The notes beneath the pieces were generated by a model. The model did not search any database. It saw only the letters and a list, made by a program, of their open reading frames with translations, and was not told the DNA's origin. A program made the position numbers and the translations under genes. A stretch of DNA of 64,000 nt from NCBI GenBank assembly GCA_000721375.1, contig JOGW01000002.1:868001-932000 (forward strand), read 5' to 3'. This stretch comes from Streptomyces sp. NRRL B-3428 (GTDB taxonomy: Bacteria; Actinomycetota; Actinomycetes; Streptomycetales; Streptomycetaceae). The first letter of the stretch is position 1, and each line of letters begins with the position of its first letter. This document shows positions 25,203 to 34,342 of this stretch, piece after piece.

Positions 25203-26170
25203 ACGCCCACACGCAGACCCCTGACGTACTCACCTTCGGCGAGACGATGGTCGCCCTGCGCGGCAGCGGCCCGCTGAAGCTGGGCGGCTCGATGCGGGTG
25301 TCCGTCGCCGGCGCCGAGTCCAATGTGGCCATCGGGCTCGCGCGCCTCGGCCACCAGGTGCGCTGGGCGGGCGCGGTCGGCGAGGACGAGGCCGGTGAGC
25401 TGGTGCTTCGTACGCTACGGGCCGAAGGCGTCGACGTCGCGGGAGCGACCCGGGACGCCGAGGCGCCGACCGGTCTGATCCTGTTCGAGCCGCGGCTGCC
25501 CGAGGTGACCCGGGTGCACTACTACCGCTCCGGGTCGGCCGGTTCACGGCTCAAGGGGTGCTCGGTCGAGGCGGCGTTCACCGCCGCGCCGCCGCGGATC
25601 CTGCATCTGACCGGCATCACGCCGGCGCTCGGTTCATCCGCCAAGTGCGCTGCCCGGCGGGCGCTGATGCTCGCGCACGAGCACTCGACTCTCGTCTGCC
25701 TCGACGTCAACTTCCGCTCGCGGCTGTGGAGTTCGGACGAGGCAGCCGAGGTGCTCGCCGACTGGATCCCGTACGTGGACGTCCTGATCGCCTCCGACGA
25801 CGAACTCCCGCTGTGTCTGCCCTCCGACGCCCCCGCCGATGTGGCCTCCCAGGCGGGGCTGCTGCTCGCACTCGGCGTCGGCGAGGTCGTCGTCAAGTAC
25901 GGGGCCGAGGGCGCGGCGGTGCACACGAACGACGGTGAGCTGCGGGCCCAGGCCCGCGAGGTGCGGGCGGTGGACGCGGTGGGCGCGGGTGACGCCTTCG
26001 TCGCCGGTTATCTGTCCGCGCTGCTCGACGGCGAGGACGCGACGGGCCGCCTCGACCGGGCCGTCACCACCGGCGCTTTCGCGGTGGCGTCCCACGGGGA
26101 CTGGGAGGGTGCGCCGACGCGGGCCGAACTGCCGCTCCTGGGCGCGGGGGCCGGGACCGTGGTGCGCTGA
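25199..26170 (+). CDS. PfkB-family 2-keto-3-deoxygalactonate/gluconate kinase
   Basis: The 323-residue ribokinase-fold enzyme has the N-terminal glycine motif VAGAESNVAIGLARLG, the KDG-kinase-like ALGSSAKCAARRAL, and the PfkB signature 2 VDAVGAGDAFVAGY with catalytic Asp. It phosphorylates 2-keto-3-deoxygalactonate before the aldolase step. The ATG overlaps the aldolase stop by 4 bp (ATGA), so translation is coupled. An in-frame start 9 bp upstream is unlikely. No sugar-acid transporter gene is present in this operon. Confidence 0.88.
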   Translation: MNAHTQTPDVLTFGETMVALRGSGPLKLGGSMRVSVAGAESNVAIGLARLGHQVRWAGAVGEDEAGELVLRTLRAEGVDVAGATRDAEAPTGLILFEPRLPEVTRVHYYRSGSAGSRLKGCSVEAAFTAAPPRILHLTGITPALGSSAKCAARRALMLAHEHSTLVCLDVNFRSRLWSSDEAAEVLADWIPYVDVLIASDDELPLCLPSDAPADVASQAGLLLALGVGEVVVKYGAEGAAVHTNDGELRAQAREVRAVDAVGAGDAFVAGYLSALLDGEDATGRLDRAVTTGAFAVASHGDWEGAPTRAELPLLGAGAGTVVR

Positions 26171-26237
26171 CGGCCTGCGGCCGGAGGCATCCGCGGCAGC
26201 AACCAGCCGTGGCAGCCCCAGCAGCAACCAGCCGGTG

Positions 26238-26450
26238 TCAGCCGCAGCAGCCTCCGCCGCAGCAACCGCCGCCTCCTCCGCCGGCGGGGGCGGGCGCCGC
26301 GGACGAACCGCCCACGGCCACCGTGGACAGCAGCTTCACCGTGTCCGCGTGCCCGGCCGGGCAGTCGGCGGGGGCGGAGGACTCGGACATGGGGCGGCTG
26401 ACCTCGAAGGTGTCGCCGCAGGTCCGGCAGCGGAATTCGTAGCGGGGCAT
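26238..26450 (-). CDS. FmdB-type zinc ribbon protein with Gly/Cys tail
   Basis: The 70-residue product starts MPRYEFRCRTCGDTFEVSRP, the FmdB/CxxC zinc-ribbon opening; the second metal pair is reduced to CPAGH. The C-terminus is the low-complexity GGGGGGCCGGGCCG, with four Cys. FmdB proteins are small putative regulatory or metal-binding proteins. It converges on the kinase gene, separated by a 67-bp spacer. Confidence 0.8.
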   Translation of the reverse strand: MPRYEFRCRTCGDTFEVSRPMSESSAPADCPAGHADTVKLLSTVAVGGSSAAPAPAGGGGGGCCGGGCCG

Positions 26451-26498
26451 GGGGACAGCTTAGGCGGGACCACCCCCGCCCCGTACCCCCGAAAGCCC

Positions 26499-27158
26499 TC
26501 ACACCTTCCGCGCGAGCGTCACCCCGTCCGCCACCGGAATCATCACGCTCTCCACCCGCTTGTCGCCGCGCACCCGCTCGTTGAACTCACGGATCGCCGC
26601 CGGGGCACCCGTGGCGTCGGGGTCGATCACCCCGCCGCCCATGAACACGTTGTCCACCACGAGCAGCCCGCCCTGGCGCACCCGGGGCACCAGTTCCTCC
26701 CAGTACGCGCCGTAGTTGTCCTTGTCCGCGTCCAGGAACACCAGGTCGATGTGCGGCTCCCGCGGCAGCGCCGCGAGCGTCTGCAGCGCCGGTGCGATCC
26801 GCAGCTCGATCCGGTCGGCCACGCCCGCGTCCTGCCAGGCCTGCCGCGCGTACGCGGTCCACTCCTCGGACACGTCGCAGGCGAGCAGCGTGCCGTCGGC
26901 GGGCAGCGCCTGGGCCATCGCGAGCGAGGACATCCCGGTGAAGGTGCCCACCTCCACGATGTGCCGCGCCCCTGTCAGACGTACGAGAAAGGCCAGCAAC
27001 GGGCCCTGGTCCCGGGCCACTTGCATCGACGCGGCCCGCGGGAACTTCGCTCGTGTCACCTCGGTCAGCTCACGCTGCACCGCGTCCGGCGGCGGGTTGT
27101 GCTCCACCATGTACGCGTAGAGCTCGTCGGTCAGTTGTGTGCGCCTGCCACTGGTCAT
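26499..27158 (-). CDS. SAM-dependent O-methyltransferase (class I, family 3)
   Basis: The 219-residue enzyme has the SAM site VEVGTFTGMSSLAMAQALP, the acidic LLACDVSEEW, the metal-binding Asp region LVFLDADKDNYGAYW, and VVDNVFMGGGV. This order matches the caffeoyl-CoA/catechol O-methyltransferase-like family that uses a divalent metal and methylates catechol-type hydroxyls. ATG 27158 follows GGAGGAGAG. It lies 25 bp after the response-regulator gene on the same strand, so it may share that transcript. Confidence 0.88.
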   Translation of the reverse strand: MTSGRRTQLTDELYAYMVEHNPPPDAVQRELTEVTRAKFPRAASMQVARDQGPLLAFLVRLTGARHIVEVGTFTGMSSLAMAQALPADGTLLACDVSEEWTAYARQAWQDAGVADRIELRIAPALQTLAALPREPHIDLVFLDADKDNYGAYWEELVPRVRQGGLLVVDNVFMGGGVIDPDATGAPAAIREFNERVRGDKRVESVMIPVADGVTLARKV

Positions 27159-27183
27159 CGAACTCTCCTCCGTCGATCGGGAT

Positions 27184-27828
27184 CTACTCCCCCAGATACC
27201 GCAGCACAGCAAGCACCCGCCGCGAAACCCCCTGCGTCCCCGACAGTTCCAGCTTGTCGAAGATCGCGTTGATGTGCTTCTCCACACCGCTCTGCGAGAT
27301 GTGCAGCCGCCCGGCGATCACCGCGTTCGTATGCCCCTGTGCCATCTGCGCGAGCACGACGCGCTCCCGCTCCGTCAGCCGCTCCAGCAGATCCGTGTGG
27401 CGTGAGCGCCCGAGCAGCTGTGCCACCACCTCCGGGTCGAAGGCCGCCCGCCCCTGACGCACCCGCTCCAACGCGTCCAGGAACTCGTCGACCTGGACCA
27501 CCCGGTCCTTGAGCAGATACCCCACGCCTTCGGTCTCGCCGGTCAGCAACTCGGTGGCGTACCGCTTCTCCACGTACTGCGACAGCACGAGCACGCCGAC
27601 ACCCGGCCACCGCCTGCGGATCTCGATGGCCGCCCGCAGCCCTTCGTCGCTGTGGGTCGGCGGCATCCGAACGTCCGCCACCACCACATCGGGCTGCTCC
27701 CGCTCGACGGCCGTGAGCAGCTGCTCGGCGTCGCCGACGGCGGCGAGTACCTCATGGCCCTCATCGACGAGCAGCCGCACCAGACCCTCGCGCAGCAGGG
27801 TCGAGTCCTCGGCCAGCATTACGCGCAC
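27184..27828 (-). CDS. NarL/FixJ family response regulator
   Basis: The 214-residue protein has a receiver domain with phosphoacceptor Asp52 (VVVADVRMPPTHSDEG) and a LuxR-type helix-turn-helix (LTERERVVLAQMAQGHTNAV, then IAGRLHISQSGVEKHINAIF). It starts at GTG 27828, inside the 3' end of the histidine-kinase gene (10-nt overlap), so the two are co-translated. Target genes are unknown; the O-methyltransferase next downstream is one candidate. Confidence 0.9.
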   Translation of the reverse strand: MRVMLAEDSTLLREGLVRLLVDEGHEVLAAVGDAEQLLTAVEREQPDVVVADVRMPPTHSDEGLRAAIEIRRRWPGVGVLVLSQYVEKRYATELLTGETEGVGYLLKDRVVQVDEFLDALERVRQGRAAFDPEVVAQLLGRSRHTDLLERLTERERVVLAQMAQGHTNAVIAGRLHISQSGVEKHINAIFDKLELSGTQGVSRRVLAVLRYLGE

Positions 27829-28964
27829 GGCAGCTCCGCGGTGATCAGGGTGGGTCCGCCGGGCGGACTGTGCACGTCAAGTGTGCCGTCGAGCGCGGCG
27901 GTTCGGCGGCGCAGTCCCACCAGACCGCCGCCCTCGGGATCCGCGCCGCCGGTCCCGTCGTCCTCGACGGTGACGACGAGCCGCCCGTGCGCTTGCTTCA
28001 GACGTACGGAAATGGCGGTCGCCCGCGAGTGCTTGACCGCGTTGGTGACGGCCTCGGCGACCACGAAGTACGCGACGGTCGCGACGGGGCGTTCGGGCTC
28101 CCGCTCTCGCGCAAGCCCGTAGTCGAGACGTACGGGGATCGAGATGCGCTCGACCACCGTCTCCAGGGCGGCTTCGAGTCCCGCTTCGTCGAGGGCCACC
28201 GGATAGACCCGCCAGGCGACCTCCCGCAGATCCCCGAGCGCGAGCCGGCTCTCCTCGTGGGCCTGGCGCAGGAGTTCCTCGCGGCGCTCGGGGTCCTGGC
28301 CGCGCAGCGCACGGCCGAGCAGCATGCCGAGGGCGACGAGACGCTGCTGGACTCCGTCGTGCAAGTCCCTTTCGATACGGCGCCGTTCGTCATGCACGGC
28401 CTCGACCACTCCGGCCCGGCTGACGGCCAGCTCCTCGATCCTGCGCTGCAGCTCCTCCTGTTCGCTGGGCCCGAGGTGGTGGCGGGCGAGCTTCTTCTCC
28501 AGTTCGGCCACGGCCAGCATTCCCTGGAGCGAGAGGAAGAGCAGGAACAGCCCGGCGAAGCCGCTGAAGAGGACCGTGACCGGACTGTTCACCTCGCCCA
28601 CGAACCAGCCGAGGAACAGATATCCGCCGTAGGCCGCGCCGATGAGTGCGCACAACAGGCAGACGGCGCCGAGCAGTCCGAGCGGCCAGCGGGCGGCGAG
28701 ATAGCGCAGAGCGCGCTCGGATGTGTACGCGGAGGAGGACTCGGCGCCCAGATACGTGGCGAGCCGGCCGCGCTCCCACTCGGCCAGGCGCCGCGCGAGC
28801 CGGTGCACGGGCCGAAGCACCGCGCTGCGCGCCCGCGGCCGGGTCTGCACGAGCAGCAGCGCCAGGCCCGAGAACAATGCGAAGAGCAGTTCGACCACTG
28901 CCGAGCAGGCGCCGAGCGCCAGGCCCGCGGTGAGCCGGAGTCCTCGGCGTACCAGAGATTTCAT
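27819..28964 (-). CDS. NarL-type sensor histidine kinase
   Basis: The 381-residue membrane kinase has about four hydrophobic segments in the N-terminal half, a linker helix (ELEKKLARHHLGPSEQEELQ), the HisKA_3 phosphorylation motif RRIERDLHDGVQQRLVALGM, and a HATPase domain with AEAVTNAVKHSRAT (N box) and DDGTGG (G1). It would autophosphorylate on the His of DLHDG and pass phosphate to the overlapping regulator. No extracellular sensor domain is evident, so the stimulus may be in the membrane. ATG 28964 is chosen before the first helix; the SD is weak. Confidence 0.88.
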   Translation of the reverse strand: MKSLVRRGLRLTAGLALGACSAVVELLFALFSGLALLLVQTRPRARSAVLRPVHRLARRLAEWERGRLATYLGAESSSAYTSERALRYLAARWPLGLLGAVCLLCALIGAAYGGYLFLGWFVGEVNSPVTVLFSGFAGLFLLFLSLQGMLAVAELEKKLARHHLGPSEQEELQRRIEELAVSRAGVVEAVHDERRRIERDLHDGVQQRLVALGMLLGRALRGQDPERREELLRQAHEESRLALGDLREVAWRVYPVALDEAGLEAALETVVERISIPVRLDYGLAREREPERPVATVAYFVVAEAVTNAVKHSRATAISVRLKQAHGRLVVTVEDDGTGGADPEGGGLVGLRRRTAALDGTLDVHSPPGGPTLITAELPCA

Positions 28965-29097
28965 GATCGGCCAGGCTACGGGCGGGAGTCCGGCGGGCGC
29001 ACTGCGGAAAACCGCAAACCTTTCCTGCGGTGCACCGCACCTCATCCTTGCGGTCGGCTTCAGTGTGGCTTCAGCTGCGGATTTCTACGGTGGAGAA

Positions 29098-29775
29098 ATG
29101 ATCGAAGACACCGCAATGCAGTGGGTCAACACGCTCATGGACGCCCTCGGGGCCCCCGGCGCGGGCCTCGCCATCGCTCTCGAGAATCTCTTCCCGCCGC
29201 TGCCCAGCGAGGTGATCCTGCCGCTCGCGGGCTTCGCGGCGAGCACGGGCAGCATGAATCTGATCGCCGCCCTGGTGTGGACGACGATCGGCTCGGTCGT
29301 GGGCGCGCTCGCCCTGTACGGGGTCGGGGCGCTGCTCGGCCGGGAGCGCACGGTGGCCCTGGCCGCCAAGGTGCCCTTCGTGAAGCTGAGTGACATCGAG
29401 CGCACGGAGGCCTGGTTCCAGCGGCACGGGACCAAGGCGATCCTCTTCGGCCGGATGGTGCCGATCTTCCGCAGCCTGATCTCCGTGCCGGCCGGCATCG
29501 AGCGGATGCGCCTGCCGGTCTTCCTCGGTCTGACGACGCTCGGCAGCGCGATCTGGAACACCGTCTTCGTCCTCGCCGGATATCTCCTGGGAGAGAACTG
29601 GCAGGAGGTCACGGGCTATGTGTCCGTGTACTCGAAGGTGGTCCTGATCGCCGCCGCCGGCGCCGTACTCCTCTTCGTGGCCCTGCGGATCCTCAGGCCC
29701 GGTCGCGGTCGGCGTCGAGGAGCTGACGCACGATCTCCTCGCCCGCCACGACTCCGCGCTCCTCAAGAGCGGTGA
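29098..29775 (+). CDS. DedA family membrane protein
   Basis: The 225-residue product is a clear DedA/SNARE-associated (VTT) protein: ALENLFPPLPSEVILPLAGF at the re-entrant loop, GRMVPIFRSLISVPAGIERM for the conserved arginine motif, and LGSAIWNTVFVLAGYLLGEN. Members take part in lipid carrier recycling and membrane-potential homeostasis. The ATG at 29098 has GGTGGAG just upstream, a close spacing. Its last 83 bp overlap the end of the opposing HAD gene, which forces an Arg-rich tail. Confidence 0.87.
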   Translation: MIEDTAMQWVNTLMDALGAPGAGLAIALENLFPPLPSEVILPLAGFAASTGSMNLIAALVWTTIGSVVGALALYGVGALLGRERTVALAAKVPFVKLSDIERTEAWFQRHGTKAILFGRMVPIFRSLISVPAGIERMRLPVFLGLTTLGSAIWNTVFVLAGYLLGENWQEVTGYVSVYSKVVLIAAAGAVLLFVALRILRPGRGRRRGADARSPRPPRLRAPQER

Positions 29776-30553
29776 GCTGCGGAGCCCGGAAGCCCTCGTC
29801 GGCGAGCTCTCCGTGGCCCGGGCGCCAGGCCCGGTCCGCGGCGAGCAGCAGATCCGCGTCGAGCAGGGAGTCGCCGGCCGCGAGGGTCAGGCCCGCTTCC
29901 GTACGACGGGCCACCTCGCGCATCGCGGCGCTCTTGGTGAGCGGCTTGGGGACCGCGTAGATCTTGCGGCCCTGCAGCGAGACGGTCCAGCCACGGCCGT
30001 CGGCCCACTCGGCGAGGTCCTTGACCCAGCCCTCGGGCAGCAGTGTGCGCTCGACGACCAGATACGCGAACAGGTCCTCGGCCACGCGCTCCTTGAGCAG
30101 CCAGGCCTCGTCGGCGGTGCGCCGCATGTGATCGCGTACCTCGTCGAGCGAGGCGCACTCGTCGGCAAGCCGCCCGGCGACCTGCCGCCGCCAGTCGCGG
30201 TCGGAGACTCCGTCGACGAGGATGTGGCCGCCGTTGGCGCAGATCGCGTACCGCGGCCGCGGTCCTGGCAGGTTGATCCGCCGGTACTGCTTGCGGGTGC
30301 GGGTCGTGGTCGGCACGAAGACGGTGCTGCGGGCCAGTTCGTCCAGGAGCACCGCCGCGTCCTCGGTGACGAACGAGAGCGGCCTGCCCTCGTGCACCTC
30401 GACGCAGACCAACCGGGGCGCCTGGGGGTCGGGCATACCGAGCTGCAGGGCGGCCGGGGAGTAGATCAGGGTCCGGTCGAGATCGCTGGCGACCAGGGTC
30501 GGGGCCAGGGAATCCGACGGCATGAAGGGCGAAGGCACGGTGGGTGTGGTCAC
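29693..30553 (-). CDS. HAD hydrolase of the Ter-associated module
   Basis: The 286-residue HAD phosphatase has motif I ASDLDRTLIYSP (D-x-D-R-T), a C2-type cap, and the acidic motif LAAGDSLLDADLLLAADRAW. This variety is found next to TRSP/PELOTA and TerD genes. It starts at GTG 30553, overlapping the upstream enzyme stop by 4 bp (GTGA), so it is translationally coupled as the last gene of a three-gene operon (lyase, PRTase fusion, HAD). Substrate unknown; a nucleotide-like product of its neighbours is inferred. Confidence 0.85.
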   Translation of the reverse strand: MTTPTVPSPFMPSDSLAPTLVASDLDRTLIYSPAALQLGMPDPQAPRLVCVEVHEGRPLSFVTEDAAVLLDELARSTVFVPTTTRTRKQYRRINLPGPRPRYAICANGGHILVDGVSDRDWRRQVAGRLADECASLDEVRDHMRRTADEAWLLKERVAEDLFAYLVVERTLLPEGWVKDLAEWADGRGWTVSLQGRKIYAVPKPLTKSAAMREVARRTEAGLTLAAGDSLLDADLLLAADRAWRPGHGELADEGFRAPQLTALEERGVVAGEEIVRQLLDADRDRA

Positions 30554-33018
30554 TTGGCGTCCACCGCCTTACCGTCGGCGCCGGTGGCGCCCCGCGTGAA
30601 GCGCGGATGGATCAGGCCCACGCAGGTGTACGGGAGGTCGTCGACCTCCTCGACGGGCACCCCTCGCTGTTCGGCGAGGAGTCGTACGTGGTCGAGGTCG
30701 GCTCCGGCGCCGCGCTGGGCGAGGATCTTCCACGGCACGCGGCGAAGGAGCACCCGGGTCGTCTCGCCGACGCCCGGCTTCACCAGGTTCACGTCGTGGA
30801 TCCCGTACTCGTCGCTGATCCGCTCGACGGCGGCCCAGCCCTCCCAGGTCGGTGCGCGGTCGGCGACGAGCAGCTCCTTGACCTGCAAGTCCACCGCCTC
30901 GCTGACCTCGTCGAAGCAGGCGGCCACGGTGTCGAGGAAGAGGCCGGAGACATCGGCGCCGAGCAGCTCACGGTAGAACTTCGCGCCGTGGAAGTCGTCC
31001 GCGCCGACCAGGTCGGAGCGCAGCACCGTACGCGATATGAGCCCGGACACCGTGGAGTTGAGGCAGGCGGACGGGATCAGGAAGTCCTCACGCGTGCCGT
31101 ACGTGCGCACGCAGGAGCCCGGGTCGGCGAGCACCGCGATCTCCGGCGAGAAGCCCGTGGCGCCGCCCTTGGCCTCGAACTCCTCGATGGCCTGGGCGAG
31201 TTCCCGGGTGATGGCGCCCTTGCCGGTCCAGCCGTCGACGAACACGACGGCGGCGGGGTCGTGGTGGGCGGCGAGATAGCGCAGGGCGTTGGCGTCGATA
31301 CCGCGGCCGCGCACGATCGATACGGCGTAGTGCGGCAGGTCGAGACCGTGGCGGTACTGGGCCCAGCGGCGCATCAGGACACCCACCGGCGTACCGGCGC
31401 GGGCCAGCGAGACGAGGACGGGCAGCTCGTCGCCGGTACGCTCGGCGAGCACCGTCTCCGTCACGACACCGACGGCCTGCGCGATCCGCGCGGCCGAGGT
31501 GTCCAGGGCGGCCTTGAAGAGCTCCTGGTACTGCTCGCTCGGCTGGTACTCCACCGGCAGCGACTCGGCGTAGTGCGCGCCGCCGCTCTGGATCGCCTCC
31601 TCGCGCTCCTCGGTCGGCGCTTCGAGCTCGACATCCGAGAGGTCCTGCAGCAGCCAGCCCACCTCGTCCGGTGCGTAGGAGGAGAAGGCGGGGCCGCGCA
31701 GGGGCTCGGGAAGCATCGAATGATCCTCAGAAGTGCTGGTCGGACGGGCGGCATCGTCGGTGCCCGGCGGTACAGGGACGTACGAGGGGACGACCGCGAG
31801 CAGCACCTGGTCGGTGTGCAGCGCGAGCTGGGCCAACAGGCCGTCGGGGGCGTGCAGTTCGGGGGTGTCCGCGGCGGAGTCGACGACGAGGACGATCGAG
31901 TCGAAGCCGCCGCCCGCGACGTTGTACGCGTACCGGGTGCCCGGTCCGTCGGCGGGATTGTCGTGCGCCGGGAAGGCGAGGCGGCTGCGGATCGCGTAGC
32001 CGGGGTCGTCGACCGCGAGCACGGGCGAGCGGGTGGTGGTGGAGTACGCGACATCGACGCCTTGACCCTGTACGACTCCGGCCAGCCGCAGCGGGACGTA
32101 CATCAGCTCCTCGAAGCCGAGCACGAGGGTGCGTCCTGCCCCTTCACCCAGTGCCTCGGCGATCCGTGCTCCCATCCTCGGCAGCACACCGTCGAGCGCG
32201 ACCCGGTGGCGGGGCGTGAACCCGTGCCGCCCACCGTCGGGCAGGCCCTCGGGCCAGCCGAGGTCGACCCGCGCGAACGCAGCGGGCGCCGAACGCTGGG
32301 CGGGCACCCGGCTCGGCAGGGCCTCCTGCTCGGCGACGATCGCCTGCCCCTTGGCGAGCACGCCCTCCGGCAGCCGCACCGTGCCCGCCGCGCCCGCGAT
32401 CAGGTCGACCCGGGCCCCGATCTCGGCCGCGAAGGCGGCGAGCCGGCCCTGGTCCTCGGGCGAGCGCATGTCGACAAGCGCGACGATCACGTACCGGTCG
32501 CGGGGATAGCGGGCGTGCAGATCACGAATCGTGTTGAGGACGGTGTTACCCGTGGAGAACTCGTCGTCGACAAGCACCAACGGGCCGTCGCCCGCCAGGA
32601 GTTCGGGATCCTCCGGAAGCAGCAGATGCGAGGTCGCGTGCGAGTGGGCCTCCTCGAAGCCGCCCGCCTGCGCCACCGAGTCGACCGGGCGCCGGGTGGA
32701 GTGCAGATACGGCGCGAGCGCGAGCCCGTCCGCGACCGAGTGGCCGAGACCGGTCGCGGTCTCCGCATAGCCGAGGACGACCGCCCGTCCGGCGTCCGCC
32801 TCGCCGAGCAGCTCGTACACCCGGGCGCCGAGATCCCGCCCCGTCAGGTACACCGTCGCGGGACGCTGCGGGACGTGCTTGCCGAGCACGTTCGACACCA
32901 GCAGATGGGCCCGCTTGGGGTTACGGCGCAGCGCGAGCCCCAGCATGTCGTTCAGTTGCGCATCGCCGATCAGCTCGACGCCGAGCCGCTGCGCGACCCA
33001 AGTACCCGACCACACCAC
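30550..33018 (-). CDS. Ter-module PRTase/TRSP/StiP-PRTase/PELOTA multidomain protein
   Basis: The 822-residue protein joins two units that are usually described as separate. Residues 30-215 are a phosphoribosyltransferase with the PRPP loop LVLVDDEFSTGNT (about 147-159). About 265-400 is the TRSP domain, with TTTRSPVL visible near 327-334. After a Pro/Ser-rich linker, about 445-710 is a second, StiP-type PRTase (LLQDLSDVELEAPTEERE and VVFVDGWTGKGAI). The last 100 residues match the PELOTA-like RNA-binding domain. Ter-linked systems of this type are predicted to make a nucleotide-like metabolite. GTG 33018 has GAGGAAAG upstream; GTG 33045 is possible. An internal SD and ATG occur at 31716. Confidence 0.85.
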   Translation of the reverse strand: MVWSGTWVAQRLGVELIGDAQLNDMLGLALRRNPKRAHLLVSNVLGKHVPQRPATVYLTGRDLGARVYELLGEADAGRAVVLGYAETATGLGHSVADGLALAPYLHSTRRPVDSVAQAGGFEEAHSHATSHLLLPEDPELLAGDGPLVLVDDEFSTGNTVLNTIRDLHARYPRDRYVIVALVDMRSPEDQGRLAAFAAEIGARVDLIAGAAGTVRLPEGVLAKGQAIVAEQEALPSRVPAQRSAPAAFARVDLGWPEGLPDGGRHGFTPRHRVALDGVLPRMGARIAEALGEGAGRTLVLGFEELMYVPLRLAGVVQGQGVDVAYSTTTRSPVLAVDDPGYAIRSRLAFPAHDNPADGPGTRYAYNVAGGGFDSIVLVVDSAADTPELHAPDGLLAQLALHTDQVLLAVVPSYVPVPPGTDDAARPTSTSEDHSMLPEPLRGPAFSSYAPDEVGWLLQDLSDVELEAPTEEREEAIQSGGAHYAESLPVEYQPSEQYQELFKAALDTSAARIAQAVGVVTETVLAERTGDELPVLVSLARAGTPVGVLMRRWAQYRHGLDLPHYAVSIVRGRGIDANALRYLAAHHDPAAVVFVDGWTGKGAITRELAQAIEEFEAKGGATGFSPEIAVLADPGSCVRTYGTREDFLIPSACLNSTVSGLISRTVLRSDLVGADDFHGAKFYRELLGADVSGLFLDTVAACFDEVSEAVDLQVKELLVADRAPTWEGWAAVERISDEYGIHDVNLVKPGVGETTRVLLRRVPWKILAQRGAGADLDHVRLLAEQRGVPVEEVDDLPYTCVGLIHPRFTRGATGADGKAVDAK

Positions 33019-33047
33019 GTTCTTTGCTTTCCTCACGTAAGTCACGA

Positions 33048-34232
33048 TCAGCCGGGCAGCCCGGCCGTGAGCAGTTCCACGAAGCCGACATCTTCCTTGG
33101 CGACACCGAAGACCTGCGCGCGAAGCAGGGTCCGCTCGGCCCAGGCGCGGTGCGGCTTCACCTCGTTCATCTTGTTCGTGTACGCGGAGCGCATCACGCC
33201 CCCGCCGCCCTTCTCGGGCCGCAGGATGTCCTGGGCATCGCTGAACTCCTCATGGCTGACGACCGACATCGCGTGCACCGGCAGCACATGGGACGGATGG
33301 ATACAGGTCTTGCCGAGCAGTCCGTTGGCCCGGTCGAGCGCGATCTCGCGCAGCAGACCGTCCATGTCGTGCTCGATGAGTGCGGTACGCAGCTCCTGCG
33401 CCCGCCCCAGGAACGGGCTGGAGCGCAGCTGCGGCTTGAACATCCGCTCCTGGTGGCGGAAGTACTCCCACACAGGACCGGTCACCGTGAAGCCGGTGCC
33501 GTCGGCCCGCCCCAGCATGTTCACCACGTCGGCGATCACGGAGGCGACGATGTGCACGTCGTACGCGGTCATGTCCGGCGGCCTGCGCAGGCCGTACGCG
33601 GAACAGAAGTCGGTCACACCAAGGCGCAGCGCGAGCACCCGGTCGCGGTACTTGTCGACGGTGCGGGATATCCCGGCGAGGGTGTCGGCCCGGGACTCCA
33701 GGTGGAGCAGCTCGGGCGATTCGAGCACGGGCATCGCGAAAAGCCGCCGCCCGCAGGCCAGTTCGGCCGCGGTCAGCGCTTCGAGGAAGGGCACGCCGCG
33801 TTCCTCGGTGAACTTCGGCAGTACGAATCCGGACAGCAGCGATACGGAGGCGCCGAGCCGCCGTACGAGGTCGGGGATCTGCGCGGGCTCACGCACCCGC
33901 AGGAAGAGCAGTGGGAGATCCGCCGCGTCCGGAGGGGCGTGCGCCTCGCTCACGGAGGCGAGCGCGGCGAACTGCGTGACCAGGTTCGCCTCGGCCTCAC
34001 CGACCTCGGCGTCATCGATGGAGTCCTCAAGACACAGCACCATCGAGACCACACCACGGCCGGCCTGCTTGCGGATGTCCTCGGCGAGCTTCGGCCGGGT
34101 TGCGGGGCTGTACAGGGTCGCGCCGAGCGCGGTGGCGAGCAGCCCGGCAGGAGAGTCGGCAGTGAACTCGCACGGCTCTTGATGGAACAACTGCTTCCGT
34201 ATCTCAGGCGCTATATGCCCGAAATGACGCAT
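33048..34232 (-). CDS. HpcH/HpaI-like C-C bond lyase of the Ter module
   Basis: The 394-residue protein is a TIM-barrel enzyme related to HpcH/HpaI aldolases and citrate lyase beta. Motifs are MVLCLEDSIDDAEV, GFVLPKF and LFAMPVLESPELLHLESRAD (metal/carboxylate site), TDFCSAYGLRR, and GLLGKTCIHPSHVLPVHA. This C-C lyase type recurs in Ter gene clusters. It is the first gene of the operon with the PRTase fusion and HAD phosphatase. ATG 34232 follows GGGGGAG. The carbon substrate is unknown. Confidence 0.88.
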   Translation of the reverse strand: MRHFGHIAPEIRKQLFHQEPCEFTADSPAGLLATALGATLYSPATRPKLAEDIRKQAGRGVVSMVLCLEDSIDDAEVGEAEANLVTQFAALASVSEAHAPPDAADLPLLFLRVREPAQIPDLVRRLGASVSLLSGFVLPKFTEERGVPFLEALTAAELACGRRLFAMPVLESPELLHLESRADTLAGISRTVDKYRDRVLALRLGVTDFCSAYGLRRPPDMTAYDVHIVASVIADVVNMLGRADGTGFTVTGPVWEYFRHQERMFKPQLRSSPFLGRAQELRTALIEHDMDGLLREIALDRANGLLGKTCIHPSHVLPVHAMSVVSHEEFSDAQDILRPEKGGGGVMRSAYTNKMNEVKPHRAWAERTLLRAQVFGVAKEDVGFVELLTAGLPG

Positions 34233-34342
34233 GAGACTCCCCCGTAACGACAAGGCGACATCTGGATGTGGCCGGTAATAGTACGTAGGGAGGTGTGTCG
34301 AGAGTTCCCTTCACGCATGAAATTCAGGTAACCCGGCCATGA

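Noticed and set aside
30544..34182. A 1212-codon open frame on the + strand
   Set aside because: It is the antisense shadow of the Ter operon genes. Composition is Arg/Gly/Val/Asp-rich without domains, and the minus-strand genes have clear motifs.
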